A stretch of DNA of 64,000 bases from Halomonas sp. QHL1 (GCF_001882345.1 NZ_MINL01000001.1:1382025-1446024), one strand, 5' to 3'; shown: positions 43,515-53,430, counted from the first letter of the stretch. Translations and numbers: made by a program. The notes: generated by a model not told the origin, from the sequence alone.

Positions 43515-45071
43515 ATGCTGGACGCCAATTTAAAATCCCAGTTGAAAGCGTATCTGGAAAAAGTGACTCTGCCGTTCGAGATCGTTGCCTCCCTTGATGA
43601 CGGTGCCAAGTCGCAAGAACTTCTCGGCCTGCTTGAAGATATCAGCAGCTTAAGCGATAAGATCACCCTGCACAGCGACGGACAAGATGCGCGCAAACCG
43701 TCGTTTGCGATCAACCGCCCCGGTGAAGAGACTGGCGTGGTATTTGCTGGCATACCCATGGGCCACGAGTTCACTTCGCTGGTGTTGGCACTGCTGCAAG
43801 TCGGCGGCCATCCGCCCAAAACGTCTGATGAGCTACTTGACCAAATCAGAGCCCTCGACGGCGAAATGCTTTTCGAGACTTACTACTCGCTCTCGTGCCA
43901 GAACTGCCCTGACGTGGTCCAAGCCCTTAACCTAATGGCTATTTTCAATCCGAACGTTCGCCATGTCGCTATCGACGGCGCGCTGTTTCAGGACGAAGTT
44001 GAGTCGCGGGAAGTCATGTCGGTGCCGAGCATCTATCTGAACGGTAAGCCGTTCGATCAAGGCCGCATGACCCTTGAGCAGATTCTGGCCAAAGTTGATA
44101 CCGGTGCCGCCGATCGCGATGCCAAAAAGCTAAACGAAAAAGCCGCTTTCGATACGCTAGTCATTGGTGGTGGCCCGGCAGGCGCGGCGGCCGCCATTTA
44201 CTCAGCGCGTAAAGGCATTAACACCGGCGTTGCCGCTGAGCGCTTCGGTGGCCAGGTGGCTGACACCATGGGAATTGAAAACTTTATCTCTGTTTCCCAT
44301 ACCGAAGGCCCCAAGCTGGTTAGCGCGCTCGAAGAGCACGTAAAAGATTACGAAGTCGATGTCATGAACCTGCAGCTTGCCACCTCCTTTAAAGCCGCCG
44401 AGGCGGAGGGTGGACTGCACGAAGTCGTCTTTGAGTCCGGCGCAAAGCTCAAGAGCAAAACCCTGGTTTTGGCGACCGGCGCTCGCTGGCGCGAAATGAA
44501 TGTGCCCGGCGAACAGCAGTACCGCAACAAAGGCGTGGCTTACTGCCCCCACTGTGATGGCCCGCTCTTCAAAGGCAAACGAGTAGCAGTGATTGGTGGC
44601 GGTAACTCGGGTGTTGAAGCGGCGATTGACCTGGCGGGTATAGTCGGCCATGTCACGCTGGTGGAGTTTATGGGCGAAATGCGCGCCGACGCGGTGTTGC
44701 AGAAAAAGCTCAAGAGCCTGCCTAACATCGATATCATTCTCAACGCACAAACGACCGAAGTGACGGGTGATGGCAGCCGTGTCAATGGCTTGAACTATAA
44801 AGACCGCACCACCGATGAGAGCAAAACTATCGCGCTGGAAGGCATTTTTGTTCAGATTGGTCTGGTGCCTAACACCGAGTGGCTAAAAGGCTCACCGATT
44901 GAAATGACGCCCCGCGGTGAGATCATCGTGGATGCTCACGGTATGACCTCGGTACCCGGCGTGTTCGCCGCAGGGGATGTTACTACTGTGCCCTACAAGC
45001 AGATCATCATTGCCATGGGCGAAGGCGCCAAGGCATCACTGGGCGCCTTCGACTACTTAATTCGCAATTAA
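43515..45071 (+). CDS. ahpF: Alkyl hydroperoxide reductase subunit F
   Basis: AhpF is an NADH-dependent flavoprotein that re-reduces AhpC. The 518-residue product has the N-terminal double thioredoxin fold with a CxxC (SCQNCP, about residue 127), an FAD motif ([20 protein letters not shown]), the thioredoxin-reductase CxxC (YCPHCDG, about residue 342) and an NADH motif ([19 protein letters not shown]). [21 protein letters not shown] closes the FAD site. The start at 43515 ([10 protein letters not shown]) matches the family; GAGGAAG precedes it. Confidence 0.97.
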   Translation: MLDANLKSQLKAYLEKVTLPFEIVASLDDGAKSQELLGLLEDISSLSDKITLHSDGQDARKPSFAINRPGEETGVVFAGIPMGHEFTSLVLALLQVGGHPPKTSDELLDQIRALDGEMLFETYYSLSCQNCPDVVQALNLMAIFNPNVRHVAIDGALFQDEVESREVMSVPSIYLNGKPFDQGRMTLEQILAKVDTGAADRDAKKLNEKAAFDTLVIGGGPAGAAAAIYSARKGINTGVAAERFGGQVADTMGIENFISVSHTEGPKLVSALEEHVKDYEVDVMNLQLATSFKAAEAEGGLHEVVFESGAKLKSKTLVLATGARWREMNVPGEQQYRNKGVAYCPHCDGPLFKGKRVAVIGGGNSGVEAAIDLAGIVGHVTLVEFMGEMRADAVLQKKLKSLPNIDIILNAQTTEVTGDGSRVNGLNYKDRTTDESKTIALEGIFVQIGLVPNTEWLKGSPIEMTPRGEIIVDAHGMTSVPGVFAAGDVTTVPYKQIIIAMGEGAKASLGAFDYLIRN

Positions 45072-45178
45072 TGACTGATTAGCTAAGGGCCTAGTAGTTT
45101 AGAAATTAGCAGTTAAAGAGTGAGTAGTTAACGACTTAGCAGAATCGATCCTTTTGACGTAAAAGACCGTGACGTCTA

Positions 45179-45206
45179 GCCCGCTGATTTCAGCGGGCTT
45201 TTTTTT
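45179..45206 (+). terminator. Strong terminator after ahpF
   Basis: Arms agcccgctg/cagcgggct with an attt loop are directly followed by a long T-run. This is a textbook intrinsic terminator for the ahpF transcript. It lies just before the convergent phaC stop. Confidence 0.9.
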
Positions 45207-45248
45207 GCATTTTTGGCATCTGCTATGCCATTGAACCCAGCTAAGTAA

Positions 45249-47192
45249 TTACGTCTTAGCTGGAATTTCCCCTAGCACTTCAGGAATTGTCGTTTTCACA
45301 TAGCGCCCTGGTGCAGGCTCAAGCACCTTGAGTTCACCCTCACCCGGTTGGCGTACGGGCACCATTTTTTCGCTATCGGCATAGCCATTTTCGGTCATCC
45401 ACGCCTGCCAGTGCGGCCACCACGAGCCTTCATGAGCCGTAGCATTTTCCAGCCACTCTTCGTGGGTTTCCGGCAGTGCGTCGTTAGTCCAATAGCCATA
45501 TTTGTTCTTATGGGGCGGGTTAACGATCCCGGCAATATGCCCCGAGCCGCCTAGCACAAAGGTAACCGGCCCCTTGGGTAGCAACGCCCCATAGTAAGTG
45601 CTGTTCCATTTGGCAATATGATCATCTTTGGTGGAGACGAAATAGCTGGGCGTCGACACCTTGCGCAGATCAATTTTCACGTCATCCAGCTCAATGCCAC
45701 CGGGCTCAACCAAGCGGTTCTCTAAGTACATATGGCGTAAGTACCAAGCGTGGGTACTTGCGGTTAAATTGGTTCCGTCAGTATTCCAGTAAAGCAGATC
45801 AAAGGCAGCGGGGGTTTCACCCTTCAAGTAGTTATTAATATAAAACGACCAAAATAGATCATTCTCACGCAGCAGGTTGAAGGTGTAAGCCATTGAACGG
45901 CCATCAAGGTAGCCCTTCGCTTCTAGCGTTTGCTCAATCCCGGCAACCGCTCGCTCGTTAAGAAATACGCCGATATCGCCAGGATCGCGAAAATCCTGCA
46001 ACGTGGCCATATAGGTCACCGACTTTACTTTGCGCCCACGGCGAGTGCTGGTGAGGTACGCCACCGTAGAAGCCGTTAACGTGCCGCCGACGCAATAACT
46101 AAGTAGATTAACCGACTTCTCGCCACAGGCCTGCTCGATGGCTTCCATCGCGCTAATCGGCCCCATCTGCATATAATCGGCCCAGGTGATATCGCGCTGC
46201 TCAGGGCCTGGGTTACGCCAGGAAATCAAGAACACCGTATGGCCCTGATCCACAAGCCACTTCACCATTGAGTTATCTTCGCGCAGATCAAGTATGTAGT
46301 ACTTATTGATCCACGGCGGCACCATTAACAGCGGTGTTCTAAAGGTTTTTTCCGTCGTTGGCGTGTACTGGATTAACTGGATCAGTTCGTTTTCATACAC
46401 CACCGAACCGGGGGTCACCGCAATGTTTTCGCCCACGCCAAAAGCGGCGCGATCGGTCATGCGGACATTAATACCTTCAGCAGAGTTACCTAAATCTTCG
46501 CGTAGGCGGGCTAAACCATCCACCAAGTTTTGACCACGGGTTTCAATGGTACGGCGCATGACCTCTGGGTTAGTGGTCATAAAGTTAGTCGGCGCCATCG
46601 CGTTGATCAACTGTCGCGCGTAAAACATCAAGTTACGCTTCTTGGTTTCGTCCAATCCACTTAAGCTTTCAATCAGCTCTTCCACCATCTGCGAGAACAG
46701 TAAGTACTGCTGCATAATGGCCATGTAGTGTGGGTCTTGAGTCCAAGCTTCGTCTTTGAAGCGGCGGTCACTTTTGTCTGGGGTGATCAGCGGCGTGACC
46801 TGCTCGCCTGCCATGCCTCGCACGGCATGCTGCCACAATAGCCACTGGTCTTGTAGCAAACGGTTCTGGGTTTCCCACAGCAGGGTAGGGTTTTGCATTA
46901 GCGACTGCGCACCCGCTTCAAAGCTTTCGCGCATATCACTGTAAATTGAGTCGGCGGCTTCACTGGGCGCGATACGGGAAAGCAGATCCTGCATCAATCC
47001 TTGGTACTGTTCACTAATCTCTTTAAGCTGATTATTCCAAGCTTCAATCTCCGCTGGAGATAACCCTTCAGGCAGTCCTTGAGAAAGACTTTGGGACAGC
47101 CCTTGAGAAAATCTTTCAGAAAGCCCTTGAGACAGGCTGTCAGAGAGCCCTTGCGATATTGCCTGGAACGGGTTGTGCCACGCTGACTGCAT
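45249..47192 (-). CDS. phaC: Class I polyhydroxyalkanoate synthase
   Basis: PhaC polymerises (R)-3-hydroxyacyl-CoA into PHA on the granule surface. The lipase-box-like nucleophile is in LLSYCVGGTL, the catalytic Asp region is STKDDHIAKW, and the His is in LGGSGHIAGIVNPP. LLMVPPWINKYYILDL and ISWRNPGP are class I hallmarks. At about 647 residues it is long for the class because of its N-terminus. Residues 13-44 are four 8-residue units: SQGLSDSL, SQGLSERF, SQGLSQSL and SQGLPEGL. The start at 47192 has GGGAGA upstream. No phaA or phaB is adjacent. The gene lies downstream of phasin. Confidence 0.95.
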   Translation of the reverse strand: MQSAWHNPFQAISQGLSDSLSQGLSERFSQGLSQSLSQGLPEGLSPAEIEAWNNQLKEISEQYQGLMQDLLSRIAPSEAADSIYSDMRESFEAGAQSLMQNPTLLWETQNRLLQDQWLLWQHAVRGMAGEQVTPLITPDKSDRRFKDEAWTQDPHYMAIMQQYLLFSQMVEELIESLSGLDETKKRNLMFYARQLINAMAPTNFMTTNPEVMRRTIETRGQNLVDGLARLREDLGNSAEGINVRMTDRAAFGVGENIAVTPGSVVYENELIQLIQYTPTTEKTFRTPLLMVPPWINKYYILDLREDNSMVKWLVDQGHTVFLISWRNPGPEQRDITWADYMQMGPISAMEAIEQACGEKSVNLLSYCVGGTLTASTVAYLTSTRRGRKVKSVTYMATLQDFRDPGDIGVFLNERAVAGIEQTLEAKGYLDGRSMAYTFNLLRENDLFWSFYINNYLKGETPAAFDLLYWNTDGTNLTASTHAWYLRHMYLENRLVEPGGIELDDVKIDLRKVSTPSYFVSTKDDHIAKWNSTYYGALLPKGPVTFVLGGSGHIAGIVNPPHKNKYGYWTNDALPETHEEWLENATAHEGSWWPHWQAWMTENGYADSEKMVPVRQPGEGELKVLEPAPGRYVKTTIPEVLGEIPAKT

Positions 47193-47280
47193 ACTTATTC
47201 TCCCTACGCCTATCTTCAGGCGCACCGACCGCTTTGGCTATGACCAATTTTAAAAATATATAAGCTCAATCTTATAAATA

Positions 47281-47308
47281 CATCGCGGCGCCCTTGGGCG
47301 CCGCGATG
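47281..47308 (-). terminator. Strong hairpin between phasin and phaC
   Basis: Perfect 12-base arms catcgcggcgcc/ggcgccgcgatg with a 4-base loop lie 10 bases after the phasin stop. On the minus strand they are followed by an AU-rich stretch without a clean U-run. It may be a partial terminator or an mRNA-stabilising stem that keeps phasin above PhaC. Confidence 0.7.
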
Positions 47309-47318
47309 AGTTCACTAA

Positions 47319-47732
47319 TCAGCTCTTACGCGATGACTGACTAGAGGCTTTGGCAGGTTGCTCGCTTTTATTAGCAGCAGCCTTAGCTTGCTCGGACATT
47401 TGCTGTCCGGCTTCGCTGAACATTTTTTCCATTTCAGACTTAAACTGCAGGCTCATCTCGCTCATGACGCGCGCGTCTTCCTGCATCTGTTGGGAAAGCT
47501 CGTTCATCATTTCAGCTTGCTTGGTGCCAAAATCACGTAGGCTTTCTGCGTCTTGAATTTCAGTAGCGCTACGAATGCGCTCGGTACCCATCTGGCTGTA
47601 GCGCTTCATGGCTTCCAGTTGGTACTGGGTCATTTTTTCCATGTTGTTGAGCATCAGCGAATTAATTTTACGCATGGGCTCAAACATTTGCTTAGTTTGG
47701 GCGTTAAAGGCGTCCATCATATTGTCTTGCAT
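47319..47732 (-). CDS. Phasin family protein
   Basis: This 137-residue, nearly all-helical amphipathic protein matches the phasin_2 type (DAFNAQTKQMFEPMRKINSLMLNNMEKMTQYQLEAM). Phasins coat PHA granules and control their number and size. It has many methionines and glutamines in heptad-like spacing, and an Ala/Ser/Lys-rich tail (KAAANKSEQPAKASSQ). The first residues are MQDNMMDAF with GGAG upstream. It lies between the DUF6489-like gene and phaC. Confidence 0.92.
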   Translation of the reverse strand: MQDNMMDAFNAQTKQMFEPMRKINSLMLNNMEKMTQYQLEAMKRYSQMGTERIRSATEIQDAESLRDFGTKQAEMMNELSQQMQEDARVMSEMSLQFKSEMEKMFSEAGQQMSEQAKAAANKSEQPAKASSQSSRKS

Positions 47733-47794
47733 AGTGTCTGCTCCTGTTTAGTTCCTTGGCATGAGCCTTGGAGTGACTCATATTGATGTAACTT

Positions 47795-47840
47795 TGCTGC
47801 ACTGCAAAAAGAGTAATCCCTGGCATGCTGCATTGCAACA
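47795..47840 (-). promoter_or_regulatory. Paired TGCTGCAnTGCAA repeats upstream of phasin
   Basis: tgctgcactgcaaaa (47795-47809) and tgctgcattgcaaca (47826-47840) agree at 13 of 15 bases and start 31 bases apart, about three helical turns. They lie 60-110 bases upstream of the phasin start. TGC/GCA-rich sites of this kind bind the PHA-responsive repressor PhaR in other PHA producers; the link here is inference. No phaR gene is seen. Confidence 0.45.
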
Positions 47841-47940
47841 ACGCTGTTGCTTTCAGTGACGCTTTGCCGTATTACCCTGCCCTACCTCAACAGGCCTGAC
47901 GCTGCCTGTTAAGTTAATGCGCGATAACTGACTACTGAAC

Positions 47941-48447
47941 CTATGCATCGCTGCGCTTGGATGTAGAACGCGTGCTTGAGCCTGAACGGGAGCGCGACGA
48001 CGCTGTTGACTTGGTCTTACCACCACTACTGGCACTTTTACTGGCACTATTATTAGCACTACTCGTCTTGTCACTGGCCGAACTGCTTTTTGTGCCGGTG
48101 TTACCACCCTGCTCAGCCGCACTGCCGTTAGCCGAAGAGGTACTAGTAGATTTAGTGCTGGCACTGCCCGCTTGGCGCAACATATCCAGCATCATTTGCT
48201 GATAAGTGCCGAAGTTGGCTAGCCCTTGAGACAGTCCTTCAGATAACCCCTGAGAGAGACCTTGCTGCATCATTGGCTGCTGGAGAAAAGGCCGCATAAG
48301 GCTCATGGGGTCGTAACCTTCTACCCCAGATTCCATCTGTCGTTGGATATTTTCCAGCAGGTTCCTCTGGAAAGCCTCGACATCCGGCAGACCCAGTGAT
48401 TGACGAAATTCGTCCGGAGTAAGATCAAACTCAACGTTAATCTTCAT
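47941..48447 (-). CDS. DUF6489-like PHA-cluster protein with SxGL repeat and basic Ser/Thr-rich tail
   Basis: The N-terminus (MKINVEFDLTPDEFRQSLGLPDVEAFQ) resembles the small DUF6489 family. The start at 48447 is set by AGGAG just upstream; six more codons are possible. Residues 61-76 contain the tetrad repeat QQGL, SQGL, SEGL, SQGL, very like the repeat at the N-terminus of PhaC encoded two genes downstream. After residue 93 the protein is a disordered Ser/Thr/Gly tail that becomes rich in Lys and Arg (SSRSRSG, STSKRSDA). The gene precedes phasin and phaC on the same strand, so I infer a granule-associated or PhaC-partner role. The molecular function is unknown. Confidence 0.7.
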   Translation of the reverse strand: MKINVEFDLTPDEFRQSLGLPDVEAFQRNLLENIQRQMESGVEGYDPMSLMRPFLQQPMMQQGLSQGLSEGLSQGLANFGTYQQMMLDMLRQAGSASTKSTSTSSANGSAAEQGGNTGTKSSSASDKTSSANNSASKSASSGGKTKSTASSRSRSGSSTRSTSKRSDA

Positions 48448-48527
48448 AGGCGGCAGCTCCTGCACTGTTTTTTATGCATTTGTTTTGTTTGAGTGTAGCA
48501 GTGATATGCAAACCTCACCGTATTGTG

Positions 48528-49619
48528 TTAGCGCTGTGTTAAACGCGGCGTATCAACGCTCACCTCACCATTTTGTCCGCGCTGACGCAGCCAATGATCC
48601 AGCAGCGTAATTGCCATCATCGCCTCTGCGATGGGCGTTGCGCGAATTCCCACGCAGGGGTCGTGACGCCCTTTGGTAATCACTTCGACGGCCTGACCAT
48701 GGACATCGATGGAGCGGCCCGGCGTAGTGATACTGGAAGTCGGTTTTAGCGCTAAGCGAGCCACAATGGGCTGGCCGCTGGAGATTCCACCGAGCACGCC
48801 ACCGGCATGATTGGAGAGAAAGCCTTCTGGCGTCATCTCGTCACGGTGTTCACTGCCCCGCTGGGTGACACAGCCAAACCCTGCGCCTATCTCAACACCT
48901 TTTACCGCATTAATACTCATCAAACCATGCGCCAGATCAGCATCCAGGCGGTCAAACACCGGTTCGCCTAATCCTACCGGTACGCCTTCAGCAATCACGG
49001 TGATCTCTGCACCTACCGAGTCCTGATCGCGGCGCAGTTGATCCATATAGGCTTCCAGTTCGGCTACGCGCTCCGGGTCAGGGCAGAAAAAGGCATTTTG
49101 ACCCACCGCCTCCCACTGTTTGAAATCAATTTTGATGGGGCCTAGCTGGCTCATATAGCCGCGGATCTGCACGCCTTGGGCGGCCAAATACTTCTTGGCA
49201 ATCGCCCCGGCCGCCACTCGCATGGCGGTTTCACGGGCGCTGGAGCGCCCGCCGCCACGGTAGTCGCGGTGGCCATATTTATGGTGGTAGGTGTAATCCG
49301 CGTGGGCGGGCCGAAACTGCTCTTTGATTTTTGAGTAGTCGTTGGAGCGCTGGTCGGTGTTCTCGATTAACAGGCCAATAGAGGTACCGGTGGTCTTGCC
49401 CTCAAACACCCCCGACAGGATGCGCACCTGATCAGGCTCTTTGCGCTGGGTGGTATGCCGTGAACTACCCGGCCGGCGGCGATCCAGATCGTGCTGCAAA
49501 TCTGCTTCGCTTAACGGTAGCCCAGGCGGGCAGCCATCAACGATTGCGCCGAGCGCAGGGCCGTGGCTCTCACCGAAGGTAGTGACGGTAAATAATTTGC
49601 CAAACGTATTGCCAGACAT
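48528..49619 (-). CDS. aroC: Chorismate synthase
   Basis: AroC performs the last step of the shikimate pathway, using reduced FMN as cofactor. The 363-residue product has all three family signatures: [18 protein letters not shown] near the N-terminus, [18 protein letters not shown] in the middle, and [17 protein letters not shown] near the end. The start at 49619 ([16 protein letters not shown]) matches the family. It follows prmB, as in E. coli, with the start 14 bases beyond the prmB stop. Confidence 0.97.
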   Translation of the reverse strand: MSGNTFGKLFTVTTFGESHGPALGAIVDGCPPGLPLSEADLQHDLDRRRPGSSRHTTQRKEPDQVRILSGVFEGKTTGTSIGLLIENTDQRSNDYSKIKEQFRPAHADYTYHHKYGHRDYRGGGRSSARETAMRVAAGAIAKKYLAAQGVQIRGYMSQLGPIKIDFKQWEAVGQNAFFCPDPERVAELEAYMDQLRRDQDSVGAEITVIAEGVPVGLGEPVFDRLDADLAHGLMSINAVKGVEIGAGFGCVTQRGSEHRDEMTPEGFLSNHAGGVLGGISSGQPIVARLALKPTSSITTPGRSIDVHGQAVEVITKGRHDPCVGIRATPIAEAMMAITLLDHWLRQRGQNGEVSVDTPRLTQR

Positions 49620-49632
49620 GGCGGTTAGTTCC

Positions 49633-50592
49633 TCACTGGAAAGACGCCGCATGGGCGTCGAGTTCAGCGGCGCTCAAGGCTAATACGCCCTGGCCGCCAC
49701 GCTCGAATTCAAGCCATAGGAAAGGCACGTCGGGAAACGCCGCTTCCACATGGCGATCAGAGTTGCCGACTTCTACGATCAGCCAGCCCTCATCGGTTAG
49801 GTGTTCCCGCGCTTCACGCAGTATGTGCCTGACAATATCCAGACCATCGCTGCCTGCGCCCAGCGCTAACGAGGGCTCATGACGAAACTCTGCAGGCATA
49901 GTGGCAAGGTCGCGGGCATCCACATAGGGCGGGTTGGAGACGATGAGATCAAAACGCCGACCTTCCAAGCCGCTGAATACATCCGACTCCACCGCTCGCA
50001 CCCGGTCACCCACATCGTGGCGGGTAATATTTTGCCGTGCCACGGCCAGGGCATCCTGGCTGATATCGGCAAGCGCCACTTCGCAGGTGGGCAAATAGAG
50101 CGCCGTCGCAATACCGATGCAGCCTGAACCAGTGCATAGATCCAGCACGCTAGCGGGCGGCTCTTCAGGAAACCAGGCGGCAAAGCCATCTTCAATCAGC
50201 TCGGCAATCGGCGAGCGCGGAATCAGCACGCGCTCATCAACGTTAAACGGGTGACCGGCAAAGAAGCTCTCGCCTAGCAGGTAAGGCAGCGGGCGGCGGG
50301 TGGTGACCCGCTCCCGCGCCAGGGCAATAATCCGCTGGCGTTCAACGGGCAGCAGCCGCGCTTCTAGCACGCTGGGATCAATATTCCACGGCAGGTGCAG
50401 CGCGCCTAAGCAGAGCGCCACTGCCTCATCCCAGGCAGAGTCAGTGCCATGGCCATAGTGCAGGCCCGCCAGATAAAACTCGCTGGAGACCCAGCGCAGG
50501 TAGTCGCGCAGCGTAAAGAGCTGGCTCACGAGCAACGACTCCGACAGGGAAAGGGTTGAGTGAGAGTGCTCAACATTAAGATGCGTGGTCAC
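49633..50592 (-). CDS. prmB: Ribosomal protein L3 N5-glutamine methyltransferase
   Basis: PrmB methylates a glutamine of ribosomal protein L3. The 319-residue product has the SAM motif [17 protein letters not shown] and the catalytic VSNPPYVD (NPPY) motif shared with HemK/PrmC. The preceding [21 protein letters not shown] is characteristic of PrmB. The PrmB-AroC order and the divergent Smr gene reproduce the E. coli smrB-prmB-aroC neighbourhood, supporting PrmB over PrmC. Confidence 0.93.
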   Translation of the reverse strand: MTTHLNVEHSHSTLSLSESLLVSQLFTLRDYLRWVSSEFYLAGLHYGHGTDSAWDEAVALCLGALHLPWNIDPSVLEARLLPVERQRIIALARERVTTRRPLPYLLGESFFAGHPFNVDERVLIPRSPIAELIEDGFAAWFPEEPPASVLDLCTGSGCIGIATALYLPTCEVALADISQDALAVARQNITRHDVGDRVRAVESDVFSGLEGRRFDLIVSNPPYVDARDLATMPAEFRHEPSLALGAGSDGLDIVRHILREAREHLTDEGWLIVEVGNSDRHVEAAFPDVPFLWLEFERGGQGVLALSAAELDAHAASFQ

Positions 50593-50766
50593 AGCGGCTC
50601 CTGGTTAACGATAATTACGACTGCAGGCAATAGAGCCTGAGCCATATGACGAATAAAAAGATTGTACCTTTCACTTCGTCCGGTTCACAGCAACGCTCAG
50701 CCCGCTATACTGTGCTCCTTTAGCTGATTCATCTTTTCTACCCCTATTTTTCCACCTGAGCCTACC

Positions 50767-51336
50767 ATGACGCGACACCGCCACTTGCCGAATGATGACG
50801 ATATCAGTGCCTTCCGCGACGCCTTGAAGGTGGCGGGTGTACGCCCTATCGCCACCAATCAGGCCGACCCTGGCAAACCCAAACGCGATGGTAAGGCGCA
50901 AGAAGCGCGGCGCAACGCGGCGGTTGAAAGCAGCGCCCCCCAATCCACTGGACGCACCTCGGATGGCCGTGTGGAAGCCGTGCGCCCCTCGGAGTACCTT
51001 GAGTTCAGCGTGCCCGACTTGCCATGGCGTACGTTTAGTCAGCTGAAGCGTGGCCAAACGGCGTGGCAAGCGGGGCTTGATCTACATGGCTATACGCTGG
51101 AGGAGGCCCGCGTGGAGCTGGAGAGTTTTCTACGCGACTCGGCTGGCCAGGGTTTGCGCTGTGTGCTGGTCGTGCACGGTAAAGCGTGGGGCACTACCTC
51201 GGACTTTCCGGTGCTCAAAAGCCATACCAACACCTGGCTGCGGGAATGGCCAGGGGTGCTGGCTTTCTGCTCGGCCATCGATATCGACGGTGGCACCGGG
51301 GCGGTCTATATATTGCTGCGTAAGCGCGGTCAGTAG
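50767..51336 (+). CDS. Smr-domain protein (SmrB-like by synteny)
   Basis: The 189-residue protein has a basic, probably disordered N-terminal half and a C-terminal Smr domain. The DxH segment is GLDLHGYTLEEARVELESFL and the second motif VLVVHGKAWGTTSD corresponds to the HGxG loop. It ends with GGTGAVYILLRKRG. In E. coli the divergent partner of prmB is smrB, whose product cleaves mRNA at collided ribosomes. A similar rescue nuclease role is likely but not proven, since other Smr proteins differ. Confidence 0.85.
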   Translation: MTRHRHLPNDDDISAFRDALKVAGVRPIATNQADPGKPKRDGKAQEARRNAAVESSAPQSTGRTSDGRVEAVRPSEYLEFSVPDLPWRTFSQLKRGQTAWQAGLDLHGYTLEEARVELESFLRDSAGQGLRCVLVVHGKAWGTTSDFPVLKSHTNTWLREWPGVLAFCSAIDIDGGTGAVYILLRKRGQ

Positions 51337-51339
51337 TCG

Positions 51340-52365
51340 TTATTCGGTAGCGTCGGAAGCGATCCCAGGCATGCGCCGCTCCAGCGCCTCATCGGCCAAA
51401 TGGCGGCCTAGGCGAATCAAATCTCGGCCCCGGTAAAATTCGTAAGTACTACACACCGTTTTGGGTATTTCGATCAGCACATCGGGTGGGTAACCCGCCA
51501 CCTTGTACTTGGCCAACGCCGCTTGGGTAATATCAAACGACTCCAAAATCATATCGAGCTTGCTCCACTCGCGCTTGCCGCGCGCTTCAATGGTTTCTTC
51601 TTGCTCTTCGCCCTCGCCATTTGAACCCTCGCCATTGGCACCCAGCCCTGCCCACAATTTTTGGGTAGCGGCGCGCACATCGCCTATCCAACTGCCCATG
51701 CGTTGATCGCGGTCGATCTCTTTTTGGGTGCGACTATCGGCTGCATTCTCCTCTTGAGGTAGTAACTCCTCTAAGGTCACCGGCAACGGGCTATGGGCAG
51801 TCACATTCACCGCCACCACAAAGTCTGCTTGGTGGGCGGCAACCATGGGCATAATCGGCAGTGGGTTGAGCAGTCCGCCATCTACCAGCACCTGCTCGCC
51901 TAGATGAACAGGGGTTATAACACCCGGCACGGCCATTGAGGCACGAATCGCCTGCAGCAACGGGCCACTTTGAAACCACACTTCCCGTTGACGCACCAAA
52001 TCAGTCGCCACCGTGGTGACGGGGATCGCCAGGTCTTCAATCAGAATATCGCCGACCAGCGCTTCCAGTTTGCTCATGACTTTGCTGGCACGCATCGCGC
52101 CCATTGGACTCCAGGTGACGTCCACCAGCTTGAGCACATCCAGGTAGTCGAGTTGACACACCCAGTCACGGTATTCAGGCAGTTTACCCGCGGCATAAAT
52201 ACCGCCAATCACCGCGCCCATCGAACACCCGGATACCGCAACAATTTCAAACCCTCGCGCCTCCAGCGCTTCAATCACGCCGATATGCGCGTAGCCGCGA
52301 GCGCCACCGCTCCCCAGCACCAGTGCGACCTTATTGCCACCACTCAAGTGTGCCAATTCATTCAT
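51340..52365 (-). CDS. Patatin-like phospholipase (RssA-like)
   Basis: This 341-residue protein has a patatin domain over about residues 12-210. The oxyanion loop is GSGGARGYAHIGVIEAL, the nucleophile elbow is VSGCSMGAVIGG (Gly-x-Ser-x-Gly) and the catalytic Asp is in LVDGGLLNPLP. The remaining C-terminal part is acidic and has an E/G-rich linker. The closest well-known relative is E. coli RssA, whose substrate is unknown. No signal peptide is present. It converges with the Smr gene, stops three bases apart. Confidence 0.9.
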   Translation of the reverse strand: MNELAHLSGGNKVALVLGSGGARGYAHIGVIEALEARGFEIVAVSGCSMGAVIGGIYAAGKLPEYRDWVCQLDYLDVLKLVDVTWSPMGAMRASKVMSKLEALVGDILIEDLAIPVTTVATDLVRQREVWFQSGPLLQAIRASMAVPGVITPVHLGEQVLVDGGLLNPLPIMPMVAAHQADFVVAVNVTAHSPLPVTLEELLPQEENAADSRTQKEIDRDQRMGSWIGDVRAATQKLWAGLGANGEGSNGEGEEQEETIEARGKREWSKLDMILESFDITQAALAKYKVAGYPPDVLIEIPKTVCSTYEFYRGRDLIRLGRHLADEALERRMPGIASDATE

Positions 52366-52379
52366 GCTACGTTCCTTAC

Positions 52380-53285
52380 CTAGCCGGTACCGGTGTTACT
52401 CCAGTGACCGCGGATAACAGAGGCGACTTGCGCCACCGCCTTGGGCTCCAAGTGTAAGTGGTGGCCACCCTTAAGCACCTGACGAGTTAACCCTTTTACC
52501 GCTTGCCGCGCCTCTTGGGCCCATTTGCGCTCGCCCAAAATCCCCTGCTCACCCTCTATCAATAGCAGCGGAGCGTTAATTTCCGCCAGCAGCGATAGCA
52601 CTTGCTGCGGCGTAAAGCGCACCAGAGACGGCTTCAATAGTCGGCTGTCGGTGCGCATTTGCACATGACCCTCGGCGGTAGGTTGGGTATTGCGCTCCAC
52701 TAGCGGCGTTGCCGTTATGCTGTCCACCGGCGTGACACCGCCAGCAACACGCGCAGCGACGGCACTCTCGATATCGGGGTAACGCGGCGCTCGGGAAAGC
52801 GGCCGACGGTAGGCTGTTAGCCCCTTTCGCAGTTGGCTGGCGGTATCGTCAATCGGCGTATTGAGCGCCCCCAGCCCATCAATCAGCGTTAGCCGCTCGA
52901 TGCGTTCAGGTAGCGAAGCGGCGAGCAAGCAGGCCACGGCCGCGCCCATGGAATGGGCAATCACGCTAGCTTGGTCAAGGCCGAGATCTTCCATGGCATC
53001 CAGCACATCGTGGCAATAATCCCATAGGGCATAGTCACCGCCCTGTGGCGCGTGCGCCGAATGGCCATGGCCACGAAAATCCAGCGCCACAATACGAATA
53101 TCCAACGCCTCGACCAATAGCGGGGCTAACCGGGTAAAGCTGGCCGCATTATCCAGCCAGCCGTGTAAGGCCAGCCAGACTGGGGCGTCGGAACGCCCCC
53201 AGCTCAGCGCCGCGAGGCGGCCTTGAGCAAGTAAAAGCGGCTGCGGCGCAACAGAGTGCGCCGCTGAAAGGTTAGATTGAGGCAT
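52380..53285 (-). CDS. Alpha/beta hydrolase
   Basis: A 301-residue alpha/beta-hydrolase fold enzyme. The family entry WLALHGWLDNAASFTRLAPLL is followed by DFRGHGHSAH. The nucleophile elbow is SVIAHSMGAAVACLLAA (Ser in HSMG), a candidate acid residue lies in LLLIEGEQG, and the catalytic His is in GGHHLHLE. It resembles the MEST/SERHL-like esterases. The substrate is not predictable. It may be co-transcribed with the patatin gene 14 bases downstream. Confidence 0.88.
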   Translation of the reverse strand: MPQSNLSAAHSVAPQPLLLAQGRLAALSWGRSDAPVWLALHGWLDNAASFTRLAPLLVEALDIRIVALDFRGHGHSAHAPQGGDYALWDYCHDVLDAMEDLGLDQASVIAHSMGAAVACLLAASLPERIERLTLIDGLGALNTPIDDTASQLRKGLTAYRRPLSRAPRYPDIESAVAARVAGGVTPVDSITATPLVERNTQPTAEGHVQMRTDSRLLKPSLVRFTPQQVLSLLAEINAPLLLIEGEQGILGERKWAQEARQAVKGLTRQVLKGGHHLHLEPKAVAQVASVIRGHWSNTGTG

Positions 53286-53430
53286 AAGTAACAGTCCTGA
53301 ATAAACAGCTAATAATCCTAAACAAACGGTAGCGTCACTGGGCCAGCAAGATGACGGCGTAAGCGACAGACGTTACCATGCTAGGAATATTTTACTTCAA
53401 CATTGTACTTAACATTGCATTGGTGCCGTT

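Noticed and set aside
45088..45145. Short repeated tags (agtagtt, ttagcag) after ahpF
   Set aside because: The copies are short and irregular and fit no named element; chance in AT-rich sequence is enough.
47889..47910. Terminator after the DUF6489-like gene (aacaggc/gcctgtt)
   Set aside because: The stem is only seven pairs with no T-run on the relevant strand.
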